Shown here: positions 17,656-28,651 of the stretch, piece by piece | Layout of the letters: each line of letters starts with the position of its first letter | Position numbering within the stretch: the stretch's first letter is position 1 | Origin: Terribacillus saccharophilus | Lineage (GTDB): Bacteria; Bacillota; Bacilli; Bacillales; Amphibacillaceae | Direction of reading: 5' to 3' | DNA: 64,000 bases | Assembly (NCBI GenBank): GCA_900110015.1 | Contig: FOCD01000001.1 | Location: 62,001 to 126,000 of the forward strand | Notes under the pieces: generated by a model | The model's database searches: none | Told to the model about the DNA's origin: nothing | What the model saw: only the letters and a program-made list of their open reading frames with translations | Position numbers and translations under genes: made by a program

Positions 17656-18513
17656 TTGCTTAAAGATTTTTTTAGCAAGAAGAAACATGCTTCCAAGCCA
17701 AGTGAAGAGGCGAAGCAGGATATTCCTGAAGGACTCATGCTCAAATGCTCGGACTGTGGAAAGATCTACTACCGAGAAGAGATGAGAAAGCAATTGTATG
17801 TGTGTCCGAACTGCGGCCACCATCATCAGTTGCCTTCTGACGAGCGAATTAACAACTTGTTCGACGAAGGTTCATTTATGGAATATGATACAGACTTAAA
17901 TACCGGCAATCCGCTTGGATTCCCAAGCTATACGCAGAAGCTGGAGAAAGACCAACTGAAGACAGGACTAAAGGAAGCAGTCGTAACCGGTGAAGGTACG
18001 ATCAACGGCTTCCGTACTGCATATGCTGTCATGGACTCTCGCTTCCGAATGGCAAGCATGGGTTCTGTTGTAGGGGAAAAGATTTCTCGGGCAATTGAAA
18101 AAGCGCGTGAAGCAAACATTCCGTTCATCATTTTCACAGCTTCTGGCGGTGCCAGAATGCAAGAAGGTGCTTTGAGTCTTATGCAGATGGCCAAGACATC
18201 TGCTGCTGTCCAGCGTTTTCGTGATGCTGGCGGGCTGATGATTTCTGTCATGACGAATCCTACATATGGAGGAGTTTCTGCAAGTTTTGCGTCACTCGGT
18301 GATTATAACTTTGCCGAGCCTGGTGCCTTAATCGGCTTTGCAGGAAGACGTGTTGTTGAAGAAACAATTCGTGAGAAGCTTCCGGATGACTTCCAGACTG
18401 CTGAATTCCTATTAGCGCATGGGCAGCTGGATGATGTTATCAATCGCCATGATATGAAAAAATATTTGACCACGATCCTCGATATTCATCAAGCAGGAGG
18501 AAACGTATCATGA
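17656..18513 (+). CDS. accD: acetyl-CoA carboxylase carboxyltransferase subunit beta
   Basis: 285 residues. With AccA it transfers the carboxyl group from biotin-BCCP to acetyl-CoA, giving malonyl-CoA. The N-terminal zinc ribbon has four cysteines in two CxxC pairs (CSDCG near 34 and CPNCG near 55). The crotonase-fold core follows with GGARMQEG and [12 protein letters not shown]. The start is TTG with a strong AAAGGAGG. It overlaps accA by 4 bp, so translation is coupled and the subunits are made in equal amounts. Confidence 0.97.
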   Translation: MLKDFFSKKKHASKPSEEAKQDIPEGLMLKCSDCGKIYYREEMRKQLYVCPNCGHHHQLPSDERINNLFDEGSFMEYDTDLNTGNPLGFPSYTQKLEKDQLKTGLKEAVVTGEGTINGFRTAYAVMDSRFRMASMGSVVGEKISRAIEKAREANIPFIIFTASGGARMQEGALSLMQMAKTSAAVQRFRDAGGLMISVMTNPTYGGVSASFASLGDYNFAEPGALIGFAGRRVVEETIREKLPDDFQTAEFLLAHGQLDDVINRHDMKKYLTTILDIHQAGGNVS

Positions 18514-19463
18514 AACAAGTATTGGAATTCGAGAAGCCAGTCATCGCTCTGCGCGAAAAGATTGCAGAGCTGAAGACATTCACGAAGGAGAGCGACCTAG
18601 ATTTAACGGAAGAAATCGTTAAGCTGGAGACGCGGCTCGAAAAGCTGGAGAATGATATATACACGAATCTGAAGCCTTGGGATCGCGTACAAATGGCACG
18701 ACATGCCGAACGTCCGACGACGCTTGATTATGTTGAAAAGCTTTTTACTGATTTCCTAGAGTTCCATGGTGATCGTTATTATGGAGATGATGCTGCAATT
18801 GTAGCAGGTATCGCCAAGTACAAAGGTCGCCCGGTAACAATCGTTGGACATCAGCGCGGTAAAACGACGAAAGAAAATATTCGCCGCAATTTCGGCATGC
18901 CGCATCCGGAAGGTTTCCGGAAAGCAGCACGTCATATGCAGCAAGCTGCTAAATTTGGACGTCCGATCATTTGCTTTATCGATACAAAGGGTGCATTCCC
19001 TGGTCGAGCAGCAGAAGAACGGGGACAAAGTGAAGCAATTGCCCGTAACTTAATGGAAATGTCTGGATTCGAAGTGCCGATTATTTGTATCGTTATCGGT
19101 GAAGGTGGCAGCGGAGGCGCATTGGCATTAGGTGTTGGTGATCGTCTGCTTATGTTGGAGAATTCCACGTTCTCTGTCATTTCACCGGAAGGAGCAGCTT
19201 CTATCCTGTGGAAAGACGGCGGCAAAGCGAAGGAAGCAGCTGAAAAACTTAAGATTACGGCACCTGACTTGAAAGAGCTTGGTGTCATTGATGATATCAT
19301 TCCGGAAATCCGGGGCGGGGCTCATCGAGATCTTACATCCCAAGCTGAGCTTGTAGATCAGGCAATTGCCGAGCATCTCTCACAATTGGAAAAATTGGAC
19401 AAGCAAGTATTACTGGAACAAAGATGGGAAAAATATAGTAATATTGGTTCTTTTGCTGAATAA
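18510..19463 (+). CDS. accA: acetyl-CoA carboxylase carboxyltransferase subunit alpha
   Basis: 317 residues, partner of AccD in the first step of fatty-acid synthesis. The N-terminal coiled segment (about 15-50) is followed by the crotonase-like domain with [17 protein letters not shown] near residue 112, [15 protein letters not shown] near 200 and [12 protein letters not shown] near 228. The start ATG overlaps the accD stop (ATGA). Second gene of the accDA operon. Confidence 0.97.
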   Translation: MKQVLEFEKPVIALREKIAELKTFTKESDLDLTEEIVKLETRLEKLENDIYTNLKPWDRVQMARHAERPTTLDYVEKLFTDFLEFHGDRYYGDDAAIVAGIAKYKGRPVTIVGHQRGKTTKENIRRNFGMPHPEGFRKAARHMQQAAKFGRPIICFIDTKGAFPGRAAEERGQSEAIARNLMEMSGFEVPIICIVIGEGGSGGALALGVGDRLLMLENSTFSVISPEGAASILWKDGGKAKEAAEKLKITAPDLKELGVIDDIIPEIRGGAHRDLTSQAELVDQAIAEHLSQLEKLDKQVLLEQRWEKYSNIGSFAE

Positions 19464-19495
19464 GCACTTGAATGATTGACTTCATCTTCCGCTTC

Positions 19496-19522
19496 TGTAA
19501 ACGATTTACATAGGCTTTTTTT
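19496..19522 (+). terminator. possible weak terminator after accA
   Basis: Short stem TGTAAA-cga-TTTACA, then tagg and seven T. The stem is weak, so read-through into pfkA is possible. Confidence 0.35.
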
Positions 19523-19614
19523 GCGGAATTCTTTCTCTTACTTTTTTTAATAAGAAAATTATGTGTTTTTATTTGATAATAAGTTGGATAAGGATTATCT
19601 TTGAAAGGGTATAA

Positions 19615-20610
<996 letters not shown>

Positions 20611-20643
20611 TAGATGTTGCACTACTGAAGGAGGATTCTCATA

Positions 20644-22404
20644 ATGAGAAAAACAAAAATCGTATGTACAATTGGACCAGCTTCTGAGTCCGTAGAAACA
20701 CTAGTTCAGCTTATCGAGGAAGGCATGAATGTCGCGCGTCTTAACTTCTCTCACGGTGATTTCGAGGAGCATGGCGCTCGCATCAAGAACATCCGTGAAG
20801 CATCAAAACGCACAGGTAAAACGGTCGCTATCCTATTGGATACAAAAGGTCCTGAGATTCGTACTGGCGTCCTGCAAGGCGGAGAAGCTAACATTGATAA
20901 AGGTGACGAGATCTTTGTGAGCATGACTGAGCTGGAAGGTTCCAAAGAGAGATTCTCTGTAACGTATCCTGGCTTGATCAATGATGTTCACGTCGGCTCG
21001 AAGTTTCTATTGGATGATGGCTTGATCGAATTGGAAGTACTAGACATCGATAAAGCGAATAATGAAATCAAAACAAAAGCATTGAACTCCGGTTTGCTTA
21101 AAAACAAAAAAGGTGTCAATGTGCCAGGTGTCAGCGTAAACCTTCCAGGTATTACAGATAAGGATGCAAGCGACATCGAGTTCGGTATCGAACAAGGCAT
21201 TGATTTTATCGCTGCTTCCTTCGTTAGACGCCCATCTGATGTATTGGAAATCCGTGAATTGCTTGAGAAGCATGAAGCTGGTCATATCCAAATCATCCCG
21301 AAAATTGAAAACCAGGAAGGCTTCGATAACCTGGATTCCATTTTGCAGGTGAGTGACGGCCTAATGGTTGCACGTGGTGACCTTGGTGTTGAGATCCCGG
21401 CAGAAGATGTGCCTCTAGCACAAAAAGAAATGATTAAACAATGTAACATTGCTGGTAAACCAGTTATCACTGCTACACAGATGCTTGACAGCATGCAGCG
21501 TAACCCGCGTCCGACACGTGCAGAAGCATCTGACGTAGCGAATGCGATTTTCGATGGTACAGATGCAATCATGCTTTCTGGTGAAACAGCTGCTGGTAAC
21601 TATCCTGTTGAGGCTGTGCGTACGATGAACAATATCGCTCGCAAAGCAGAGACAGCACTTGATCACAAAGCGATTCTTGAAGATCGTTCTAAAGCAAGTG
21701 ATATGACAATCACAGATGCAATCAGCCAGTCTGTTGGTCATACTGCTATCAACTTGAGTGTCAGCGCAATTGTTACAGCTACTTCAAGTGGCTATACTGC
21801 TAAGATGATTTCCAAGTATCGTCCAAAAGCTCCTATCGTAGCAGTTACATTCGATGAAGCGACAAACCGCAGACTTGCTCTTGTATGGGGTGTACAAGCA
21901 ATTACAGGTGAACGTGTAGAATCTACGGATGATATGCTGGATCTTGCAGTAGATACAGGTCTATCTACAGACTTGTTCAAGCGCGGAGACCGTATCATCA
22001 TCGCTGCTGGTGTACCTGTAGGAGAAACTGGTACAACTAACTTGATGAAAGTACATGTTATCGGTGATATCCTTGCTAAAGGACAAGGCATCGGAAAAGG
22101 CAGTGTCTACGGCAAAGCTGTCGTTGCAAAGGATGCTGATGAAGCACAGCGTCTACTTCAGCCAGGAGATATCCTTGTAACGTACGGAACTGATAAAGAC
22201 ATGATGCCAGCGATCGAAAAAGCTGGAGGTCTTATTGTAGAAGAAGGCGGTTTGACATCCCACGCAGCGGTTGTCGGCTTAAGCCTTGGTATCCCAGTCG
22301 TAGTTGGTGTAGCGGAAGCAACAACAAAAATTTCCAATGGTGCACTAGTAACAGTTGATGCAGCCAAAGGTGATATTTACGACGGCCATGCAAGTGTTCT
22401 ATAA
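20644..22404 (+). CDS. pyk: pyruvate kinase with C-terminal PEP-utiliser-like domain
   Basis: 586 residues, the long Bacillus form. Converts phosphoenolpyruvate plus ADP to pyruvate plus ATP. The barrel carries RLNFSHG, the active-site [12 protein letters not shown] and the [12 protein letters not shown] motif. The C-terminal extra domain (about 480-586) resembles the phosphohistidine domain of PEP synthase/PPDK and includes [13 protein letters not shown]. The ATG follows aaggagg. Second gene of pfkA-pyk and followed by a strong terminator. Confidence 0.97.
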   Translation: MRKTKIVCTIGPASESVETLVQLIEEGMNVARLNFSHGDFEEHGARIKNIREASKRTGKTVAILLDTKGPEIRTGVLQGGEANIDKGDEIFVSMTELEGSKERFSVTYPGLINDVHVGSKFLLDDGLIELEVLDIDKANNEIKTKALNSGLLKNKKGVNVPGVSVNLPGITDKDASDIEFGIEQGIDFIAASFVRRPSDVLEIRELLEKHEAGHIQIIPKIENQEGFDNLDSILQVSDGLMVARGDLGVEIPAEDVPLAQKEMIKQCNIAGKPVITATQMLDSMQRNPRPTRAEASDVANAIFDGTDAIMLSGETAAGNYPVEAVRTMNNIARKAETALDHKAILEDRSKASDMTITDAISQSVGHTAINLSVSAIVTATSSGYTAKMISKYRPKAPIVAVTFDEATNRRLALVWGVQAITGERVESTDDMLDLAVDTGLSTDLFKRGDRIIIAAGVPVGETGTTNLMKVHVIGDILAKGQGIGKGSVYGKAVVAKDADEAQRLLQPGDILVTYGTDKDMMPAIEKAGGLIVEEGGLTSHAAVVGLSLGIPVVVGVAEATTKISNGALVTVDAAKGDIYDGHASVL

Positions 22405-22417
22405 GATATAAAAAACT

Positions 22418-22448
22418 AGGAGAGGGTATGAGACCCTCTCCTTTTTTC
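22418..22448 (+). terminator. intrinsic terminator after pyk
   Basis: Perfect stem GGAGAGGGT / ACCCTCTCC-type (ggagagggt atga gaccctctcc) followed by TTTTTT. Confidence 0.93.
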
Positions 22449-22502
22449 ATTTTATAAGGCTGTGGTACACTTGAATTATTCTGAACTAATGGAGCGTTGT
22501 GT

Positions 22503-22895
22503 ATGAAAAAAGCGTTACTTTTCCTTTTTATCTTGTTCCCAGCAATTGAAATAACATTTTTCATCTGGGCGGGTATGGAAATAGGTTTTCTTTGGCTTTT
22601 CCTTCTTATCGTTGCAACAGGTCTGCTTGGAGTAGCATTAGCGCGCCGCGAAGGCATTCAGACATATAGGAGAGCTAGAGAACAAATGCAGAATGGACAG
22701 CCGCCCACTGATGAACTACTTAACGGTACTTGCATTCTGATTGGCGGATTCCTTTTACTGCTTCCCGGCTTTTTCAGTGATTTAATAGGTCTATTGTTTT
22801 TACTGCCGTTTACTCGTAAAAGACTTCGATACTGGGTACAGGCGCTGCTCATGCGGCTTATAGCAAAAAATACGATTCGTGTTTACCGCCGCTAA
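22503..22895 (+). CDS. fxsA: FxsA-family membrane protein
   Basis: 130 residues with four hydrophobic segments. The FxsA signature lies in the first half (FPAIEITFFIW, ATGLLGVALARREG) and GFLLLLPGFFSDLIG near residue 85. Family members are small inner-membrane proteins; E. coli FxsA relieves exclusion of phage T7, and the role in Bacillus is unknown. The TTG at 22497 is also in frame, but GGAG at 22491 suits ATG 22503. It corresponds to B. subtilis ytzA next to pyk. Its stop overlaps that of convergent ytvI by 4 bp. Confidence 0.85.
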   Translation: MKKALLFLFILFPAIEITFFIWAGMEIGFLWLFLLIVATGLLGVALARREGIQTYRRAREQMQNGQPPTDELLNGTCILIGGFLLLLPGFFSDLIGLLFLLPFTRKRLRYWVQALLMRLIAKNTIRVYRR

Positions 22896-24010
22896 GTCTG
22901 TTTGCCAGACTTGATATATTGCCAGAGGATACGCAGAACACCTGTATGGTAAAGCGTATGCAGGACAACTAATAATACCGGGCCGGCTAGCAGGCCGATA
23001 AAACCTAAGAGCTGGAATCCGGCAAAGACAGCAATCAATGTAGCTAGCGGATTGAGCCCAATCTGGACAGACAATAGATTGGGTTCCATTAGCTGCCGCT
23101 GCAGCACGATTACGAGATAAAGCACAGCCAGTCCAATCGTTAAAGAAAACTTTCCGGTTAGAAAGCTGTATAGAATCCAAGGAACGAAGACAATCCCTGT
23201 TCCGAGATAAGGTACGATATCAATAAGTGAAATGAAGAAAGCTGTAGCAATCGGATGCTCGATGCGCAGCACAGCAAAGCCGATACACATGATCACGAAT
23301 GTCAGGCTTAGCAGCAGTGCCTGTGCTTTCAGGAATCCGAAACATGCTCTTTTTAAGCCTTTGCCTACTTGCTTGGCAGAGGAGAGAAATAATGAAGGTA
23401 GAAATCGATTTAGAAATGCAGAGATCTTTTCCCAGTCCTTACAGATGAAAAAAGTACCTAGCAAGGCGAAGATACAAACGCTTATATAAAGAGGTGCCTT
23501 GCCGAGCAGTATAGGAACAGCTTCCAGTGCAGCTTGAATGCCTTCTCCAAGTGTTGCAGACAGATGCTGAATGACAGTTTGCAAATTCTCATCCAATGCT
23601 TCTTGCTGACCGGGGTTTAACTCCTGCTGAAATGACATCAACCGCTCATAATATGGCACGATATAAAGTTCCACCAGCTTTTGTACATAACCTACAAAAT
23701 CAGTAAAATGTACAGGGACGGTCTTAGCTAGATAAGCGGCACCTTGGGCAATTTCATTTACTGCCAACGCAAGACCAGCAAGACAGAAACCTAAAAATAT
23801 CAATAATATCAAGACAACTGCAGCCGTCCTGTTCAAGGCTGTCTTTTGCTCAATCAATCGAACAGCAGGATTCATCAGAATTGCGAGGATGACCGAGATG
23901 ATAAATGGATATACATAAGGAGCGGCCAGCAGAATGAGTGCAATACTGCCCGCAATCGATCCAAGGACAATGCATAATCGCAGCATTTGGTGAAGTGTTG
24001 TCATTTGCAT
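22892..24010 (-). CDS. ytvI: YtvI, AI-2E transporter family sporulation membrane protein
   Basis: 372 residues with about seven to eight membrane segments: two N-terminal (about 10-50), one at about 60-85, and a C-terminal group with the family motifs IDIVPYLGTGIVF and a glycine-rich FQLLGFIGLLAGP. This is the AI-2E (UPF0118) permease fold; the Bacillus members (YtvI) are annotated as sporulation integral membrane proteins and the cargo is unknown. The start lies 46 bp from the divergent ytwI start. Confidence 0.87.
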   Translation of the reverse strand: MQMTTLHQMLRLCIVLGSIAGSIALILLAAPYVYPFIISVILAILMNPAVRLIEQKTALNRTAAVVLILLIFLGFCLAGLALAVNEIAQGAAYLAKTVPVHFTDFVGYVQKLVELYIVPYYERLMSFQQELNPGQQEALDENLQTVIQHLSATLGEGIQAALEAVPILLGKAPLYISVCIFALLGTFFICKDWEKISAFLNRFLPSLFLSSAKQVGKGLKRACFGFLKAQALLLSLTFVIMCIGFAVLRIEHPIATAFFISLIDIVPYLGTGIVFVPWILYSFLTGKFSLTIGLAVLYLVIVLQRQLMEPNLLSVQIGLNPLATLIAVFAGFQLLGFIGLLAGPVLLVVLHTLYHTGVLRILWQYIKSGKQT

Positions 24011-24055
24011 AAGCTCACATCCTTTTAGTAGTGAAGAAAGTTTGGAGGAAAAATT

Positions 24056-24520
24056 TTGTTAAACACATCCACATTATTTTTAGTAATCATTCTTATTTTA
24101 GGAATCGTCGGAAAGAACCAATCCATTACGATCGCTGCATATGTCTTGCTTGGCATTAAGGTACTGCAGTTAGATGACAAGGTGTTTCCATTTCTGGCTT
24201 CCAAAGGTTTAAGTATTGGAATCACTGTCCTTACGATTGCGGTACTTGTCCCAATTGCAAGCGGAGAAATTGGCTTCAAAGATTTATATGCAAGTGTGAA
24301 ATCATATTATGCCTGGGTAGCATTAGCGGCAGGTATTCTTGTAGCTATTTTAGGAAAATACGGTGTGAATCTTATGTCCACAGATCCTCAAGTGACAGTT
24401 GCCCTTGTAGTAGGTACAATCCTTGCTGTTGTGCTGTTAAATGGTGTTGCAGTTGGACCGTTGATAGGTGCAGGAATTGCTTATATGATATTCCAGATTG
24501 TTGGGCTATTTACTAAATAA
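24056..24520 (+). CDS. ytwI: YtwI, DUF441 membrane protein
   Basis: 154 residues, four predicted membrane segments, DUF441/UPF0756 family (LGIVGKNQSITIAA near residue 15, AGILVAILGKYGVNLM near 102). No function is established. The start is TTG with GGAGG 8 nt upstream. It lies between divergent ytvI and citZ as in B. subtilis. Confidence 0.87.
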   Translation: MLNTSTLFLVIILILGIVGKNQSITIAAYVLLGIKVLQLDDKVFPFLASKGLSIGITVLTIAVLVPIASGEIGFKDLYASVKSYYAWVALAAGILVAILGKYGVNLMSTDPQVTVALVVGTILAVVLLNGVAVGPLIGAGIAYMIFQIVGLFTK

Positions 24521-24562
24521 CGAAAAATTGATATTATTCTAATAATAAAGAAAACAAAAAAA

Positions 24563-24606
24563 TTAAAACGTTTTCATTTCACAAACAGTTATATTATGTT
24601 TATAAT
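24563..24606 (+). promoter_or_regulatory. citZ promoter with CcpA cre site
   Basis: -35 TTCACA (24578-24583), 17-bp spacer, -10 TATAAT (24601-24606). A cre candidate TTAAAACGTTTTCA (24563-24576) matches TGWAANCGNTNWCA at all but one fixed position and abuts the -35 box. Glucose repression of citZ by CcpA is known in B. subtilis; CcpC control cannot be read here. Confidence 0.72.
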
Positions 24607-24693
24607 GAAAGTGCTTCACTCAAATATCTAGCAACTTGAATTTTTTATTACACATGTTATGGGTTTGACTTTTACTAAAGGGGAGAGATTAAC

Positions 24694-25812
24694 ATGGCAG
24701 TAGTTAAGGGGCTTGAAGGTGTTGTAGCAGCAGAATCAAAGATTAGCTCAATTATTGACGATCAATTGACATATGCTGGCTATAGCATTGACGATCTTGC
24801 TAGTAATTCCAGTTTCGAGGAAGTAATTTATTTGTTATGGCATGATGAGCTGCCGACTGAGGAGCAGCTTGCACAGCTGAAAGGGGAATTGGCTGCGCAG
24901 GCAAAGCTGCCGGAACCGGTTATTGACCATTTGAAATCCTGTGATTTGAAAGCGGTTCATCCGATGGCAGCACTTCGCACTGCTGTTTCACTGCTTGGGT
25001 TGTACGATGAAGATGCAGAAGTGAACACACCAGAAGCAAATGCTAAGAAGGCTATCCGTCTTCAAGCACAGATTGCAACGCTAGTTGCAGCTTTTTCTCG
25101 TATTCGTTCCGGTCAGGAACCAGTAACACCGCGGGAAGATTACAGCTATGCTGCGAATTTCCTGTATATGTTCAATGAGCAAGAGCCGAAAGACATTGAG
25201 GTTGAAGCGATGAATAAGGCGCTTGTGCTTCATGCTGACCATGAATTGAATGCATCTACATTTACGGCACGTGTCTGTGTTGGTACATTATCTGATATGT
25301 ATTCTGGACTTACAGCAGCAATCGGTGCATTGAAAGGTCCTCTGCATGGAGGAGCGAACGAGGCAGTAATGGAAATGTTGTTCGACATTGGCGAAATTGA
25401 CAATGTAGAACCATATCTTGAAAAGAAATTTGCAAACAAAGAAAAAATTATGGGTATGGGACACCGTGTTTATAAAGCAGGTGATCCGCGTGCGAAATTC
25501 CTGAAAGAAATGTCACGTGAATTAACAGAGATATCCGGTCAGACAAAATGGTATGAAATGAGCGTAAAAGTAGAAGACATCGTCAAACGGGAGAAAAATC
25601 TTCCTGCAAACGTCGATTTCTATTCCGCTACTTGTTATTACAGCTTAGGAATCGATCATGATCTTTATACACCAATCTTCACAGTGAGCCGTTTCTCAGG
25701 ATGGATCGCACATATCCTGGAACAGTACGCAGACAACCGTCTAATTCGTCCTCGGGCAGAATATGTCGGTGAAACACATCGTACTTATACACCGGTAGAA
25801 GAAAGAGTCTAA
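24694..25812 (+). CDS. citZ: citrate synthase
   Basis: 372 residues. Condenses acetyl-CoA and oxaloacetate to citrate. Catalytic histidines lie in HADHELNAST and GALKGPLHGGANEAV, and the aspartate-containing stretch is MGMGHRVYKAGDPRA. The ATG follows aaggggag. It heads the citZ-icd-mdh cluster as in B. subtilis; the 73-bp gap to icd holds no terminator. Confidence 0.97.
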   Translation: MAVVKGLEGVVAAESKISSIIDDQLTYAGYSIDDLASNSSFEEVIYLLWHDELPTEEQLAQLKGELAAQAKLPEPVIDHLKSCDLKAVHPMAALRTAVSLLGLYDEDAEVNTPEANAKKAIRLQAQIATLVAAFSRIRSGQEPVTPREDYSYAANFLYMFNEQEPKDIEVEAMNKALVLHADHELNASTFTARVCVGTLSDMYSGLTAAIGALKGPLHGGANEAVMEMLFDIGEIDNVEPYLEKKFANKEKIMGMGHRVYKAGDPRAKFLKEMSRELTEISGQTKWYEMSVKVEDIVKREKNLPANVDFYSATCYYSLGIDHDLYTPIFTVSRFSGWIAHILEQYADNRLIRPRAEYVGETHRTYTPVEERV

Positions 25813-25885
25813 TAATTTTACAACCATAGAGTCTAAAATTTGCTAAACTGATAGAGTATCAGATTTTATTTAGGAGGAATCGAAC

Positions 25886-27157
25886 ATGGCTGAAGCAAAC
25901 AAAATCACAGTAACAAACGGAGAGCTGCAAGTACCGGACCGTCCGGTCATCCCTTTCATCGAAGGAGATGGAACAGGTCCTGATATTTGGGCTGCCGCAA
26001 GCCGTGTACTCGAGGCTGCTGTAGATAAGGCTTACAAAGGCGAGAAGTCAATTGAATGGAAAGAAGTTTATGCAGGTCAGAAAGCATTCGATAAGACAGG
26101 CGAATGGCTTCCGGAAGAAACACTAGATGTTATCCGCGAATACAAGATTGCAATCAAAGGTCCATTGACAACGCCGGTTGGCGGCGGTATCCGTTCATTG
26201 AACGTAGCGCTAAGACAAGAGCTTGATTTGTTTACTTGCTTACGTCCGGTCCGCTACTTCAAAGGTGTTCCTTCACCAGTGAAGAAGCCAGAGGATACGG
26301 ATATGGTGATTTTCCGTGAGAATACGGAAGATATCTATGCTGGTATCGAATGGCAGAAGGGCTCACCGGAAGTGAAAAAAGTCATCGATTTCCTTGAGAA
26401 TGAAATGGGAGTACATAATATTCGCTTCCCGGAAACGTCTGGTATCGGCATCAAGCCTGTATCGGAAGAAGGAACGCAGCGACTGGTGCGCGCAGCAATT
26501 GACTACGCAATCCAAGAAAACAGAAAAAGTGTGACACTAGTTCATAAAGGTAACATCATGAAATTCACCGAAGGCGCCTTCAAAAACTGGGGTTACGAAC
26601 TTGCTGAAGCTGAATACGGAGATAAAGTATTCACATGGCAGCAGTATGATAAGATTGCCGAAGAACAAGGCCGTGAAGCTGCTGACAAAGCGCAGCAGGA
26701 AGCTGAAGCTGCTGGCAAGATTGTCATCAAAGATGCGATTGCAGATATCTTCCTTCAGCAGATTTTGACTCGTCCAGCAGAATTTGATGTAGTGGCGACG
26801 ATGAACTTGAATGGAGATTACATTTCTGATGCACTTGCTGCGCAAGTTGGTGGTATTGGTATTGCTCCAGGAGCGAATATCAACTATGAAACAGGTCATG
26901 CGATCTTTGAAGCTACTCATGGTACTGCACCGAAGTATGCAGGCTTGGATAAAGTGAATCCATCTTCTGTTATCCTATCTGGAGTGCTTTTGCTTGAGCA
27001 CCTTGGTTGGAGAGAAGCAGCAGATTTGATCACAAAAGCTATGGACAAGACAATTGCTTCCAAAGTTGTCACATATGATTTTGCCCGCTTGATGGACGGT
27101 GCCACAGAAGTGAAAGCGTCCGAATTCGGTGATGAACTGATTAAAAATATGGACTAA
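25886..27157 (+). CDS. icd: isocitrate dehydrogenase (NADP)
   Basis: 423 residues, homodimeric NADP enzyme converting isocitrate to 2-oxoglutarate. Substrate-binding serine and arginines lie in [18 protein letters not shown] (near residue 103), catalytic Tyr in [14 protein letters not shown] and Lys in [17 protein letters not shown]-binding GTAPKYAG lies near residue 345. An insert rich in A, E and Q (about 255-280) is usual for Bacillus Icd. It has a strong AGGAGG start and the mdh gene follows after 21 bp. Confidence 0.96.
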   Translation: MAEANKITVTNGELQVPDRPVIPFIEGDGTGPDIWAAASRVLEAAVDKAYKGEKSIEWKEVYAGQKAFDKTGEWLPEETLDVIREYKIAIKGPLTTPVGGGIRSLNVALRQELDLFTCLRPVRYFKGVPSPVKKPEDTDMVIFRENTEDIYAGIEWQKGSPEVKKVIDFLENEMGVHNIRFPETSGIGIKPVSEEGTQRLVRAAIDYAIQENRKSVTLVHKGNIMKFTEGAFKNWGYELAEAEYGDKVFTWQQYDKIAEEQGREAADKAQQEAEAAGKIVIKDAIADIFLQQILTRPAEFDVVATMNLNGDYISDALAAQVGGIGIAPGANINYETGHAIFEATHGTAPKYAGLDKVNPSSVILSGVLLLEHLGWREAADLITKAMDKTIASKVVTYDFARLMDGATEVKASEFGDELIKNMD

Positions 27158-27178
27158 TGTGTCGAAGGAGGAAACATC

Positions 27179-28117
27179 ATGGCAATCAAACGCAGAAAAG
27201 TATCCGTAATCGGTAGTGGTTTTACAGGAGCAACAACAGCATTCCTGATCGCGCAGAAAGAACTTGCGGATGTCGTGTTAGTCGACATTCCAGACATGGA
27301 GAACCCAACCAAGGGTAAAGCTTTGGATATGCTTGAGGCATCTCCAGTTCAGGGCTTTGATGCACATGTGAAAGGCACGTCAGATTATGCTGACACGAAG
27401 GATTCCGATGTGGTTGTTATCACTGCGGGTATCGCTCGTAAGCCTGGAATGAGCCGCGATGATCTTGTTAATACAAACAGCAAGATCATGAAATCTGTTA
27501 CTGAACAGGTTGTGAAGTATTCTCCGGACAGCATCATTGTTGTATTGACCAACCCGGTTGATGCAATGACATATACAGTATATAAAACATCCGGATTCCC
27601 GCGGAACCGTGTAATCGGTCAGTCTGGTGTCCTTGATACAGCTCGTTTCCGTACATTCGTTGCGGAAGAGCTTAACCTTTCCATCAAGGATATCACTGGC
27701 TTCGTTCTTGGCGGACATGGAGACGACATGGTACCACTCATTCGTTATTCCTATGCAGGCGGAATTCCGCTTGAAACGTTGATTCCAGAAGATCGCCTCA
27801 ATGCGATTGTGGAACGTACACGTAAAGGCGGCGGTGAAATCGTCAACCTTCTAGGAAACGGAAGTGCGTATTACGCGCCGGCAGCATCCCTGCTTGTGAT
27901 GGTGGAAGCTATCCTGAAGGATCAGCGCCGTGTTCTTCCGGCTATTGCTTATCTGGAAGGCGAATATGGCTACAACGATCTATTCCTAGGCGTACCGACG
28001 ATCATCGGCGGCAGCGGCTTGGAGGATATCATCCAGCTTGAGCTGACAGATGACGAAAAATCACAGCTTGATAAATCCGTCGAATCTGTACGTAAAGTCA
28101 TGACTGTATTGCAATAA
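27179..28117 (+). CDS. mdh: malate dehydrogenase
   Basis: 312 residues, LDH-like MDH3 type, NAD-dependent oxidation of malate to oxaloacetate. The Rossmann motif is [12 protein letters not shown] near residue 12, NAD specificity by an Asp at the end of beta-2 (VLVDIPD), substrate arginines in [10 protein letters not shown], and the catalytic histidine in [12 protein letters not shown] near residue 178. AAGGAGG lies 7 nt upstream. Last gene of citZ-icd-mdh. Confidence 0.97.
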   Translation: MAIKRRKVSVIGSGFTGATTAFLIAQKELADVVLVDIPDMENPTKGKALDMLEASPVQGFDAHVKGTSDYADTKDSDVVVITAGIARKPGMSRDDLVNTNSKIMKSVTEQVVKYSPDSIIVVLTNPVDAMTYTVYKTSGFPRNRVIGQSGVLDTARFRTFVAEELNLSIKDITGFVLGGHGDDMVPLIRYSYAGGIPLETLIPEDRLNAIVERTRKGGGEIVNLLGNGSAYYAPAASLLVMVEAILKDQRRVLPAIAYLEGEYGYNDLFLGVPTIIGGSGLEDIIQLELTDDEKSQLDKSVESVRKVMTVLQ

Positions 28118-28156
28118 AATAACGAAGAGACCGGGCTAATAGTACCGGTCAAAGAA

Positions 28157-28213
28157 AATTCCGAACTATGTTGCGAATTCTTTTTAAATGAATTTGCATA
28201 AGTTCGGATTTTT
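28157..28213 (+). terminator. terminator after mdh
   Basis: Outer stem TCCGAACT (28160-28167) / AGTTCGGA (28201-28208), with further pairing GAATTC / GAATTT inside, followed by TTTTT. Confidence 0.7.
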
Positions 28214-28405
28214 CTATTTATTTTTGTTGTAAGATTAAAAAAAGCAACTATAAAAAAGAGCCTAGGAACATTTCAGATATATACCATAAATGGAGGCAAG
28301 TCTAACGTCAATATTACATTGTGAATATTATTTGTCTCTGGATATTTAGTATTGTGTAAATGCTAAAAGTGGTTTTCTTGTTTTAACGAAGTTTTCGACT
28401 AACTA

Positions 28406-28524
28406 GCGAAGGAAATACATGGAGACTCCTGCGGGAAAAAGGCCTAGGTGAGACCCCACAGTGCGTCAGCACGAGGAGGCTCACCAGCCGCCCGCGGAAA
28501 GCGGAGTGTATTTCCGTAGCGGTG
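28406..28524. repeat. palindromic Bacillaceae-type intergenic repeat
   Basis: About 119 bp with nested inverted repeats: GGAAATACA (28411) / TGTATTTCC (28507), GCGGG (28431) / CCCGC (28491), GGTGAG (28447) / CTCACC (28480) and GTGC / GCAC (28461, 28469). GC content is far above the AT-rich surroundings. The core 'GACTCCTGCGGGA...GAGGAGGCTC...CCCGCGGAAAGCG' resembles a repeat I recognise from intergenic regions of many Bacillaceae. In the 534-bp space between mdh and phoP, the rest holds the mdh terminator, an AT-rich stretch without visible signals (28214-28405) and the phoP promoter. Confidence 0.7.
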
Positions 28525-28561
28525 CAGTTAATTGATAGCTATAATCACTGTTTTTATTATA

Positions 28562-28627
28562 TTTACAAACTCTTAACAGAGAAAGCGAATTGGTATGGTT
28601 CACTTTACAGTTGGAAAACGGTATGAT
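28562..28627 (+). promoter_or_regulatory. phoPR promoter with PhoP-box pair
   Basis: -35 TTCACT (28599-28604), 17-bp spacer, -10 TATGAT (28622-28627). Upstream, TTTACA (28562-28567) and TTAACA (28573-28578) are separated by 5 bp and match the PhoP box TT(A/C/T)A(C/T)A with the correct 11-bp period, which suggests autoregulation. Confidence 0.6.
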
Positions 28628-28651
28628 GTTGCATAGAGGGGGCTAGTATCC

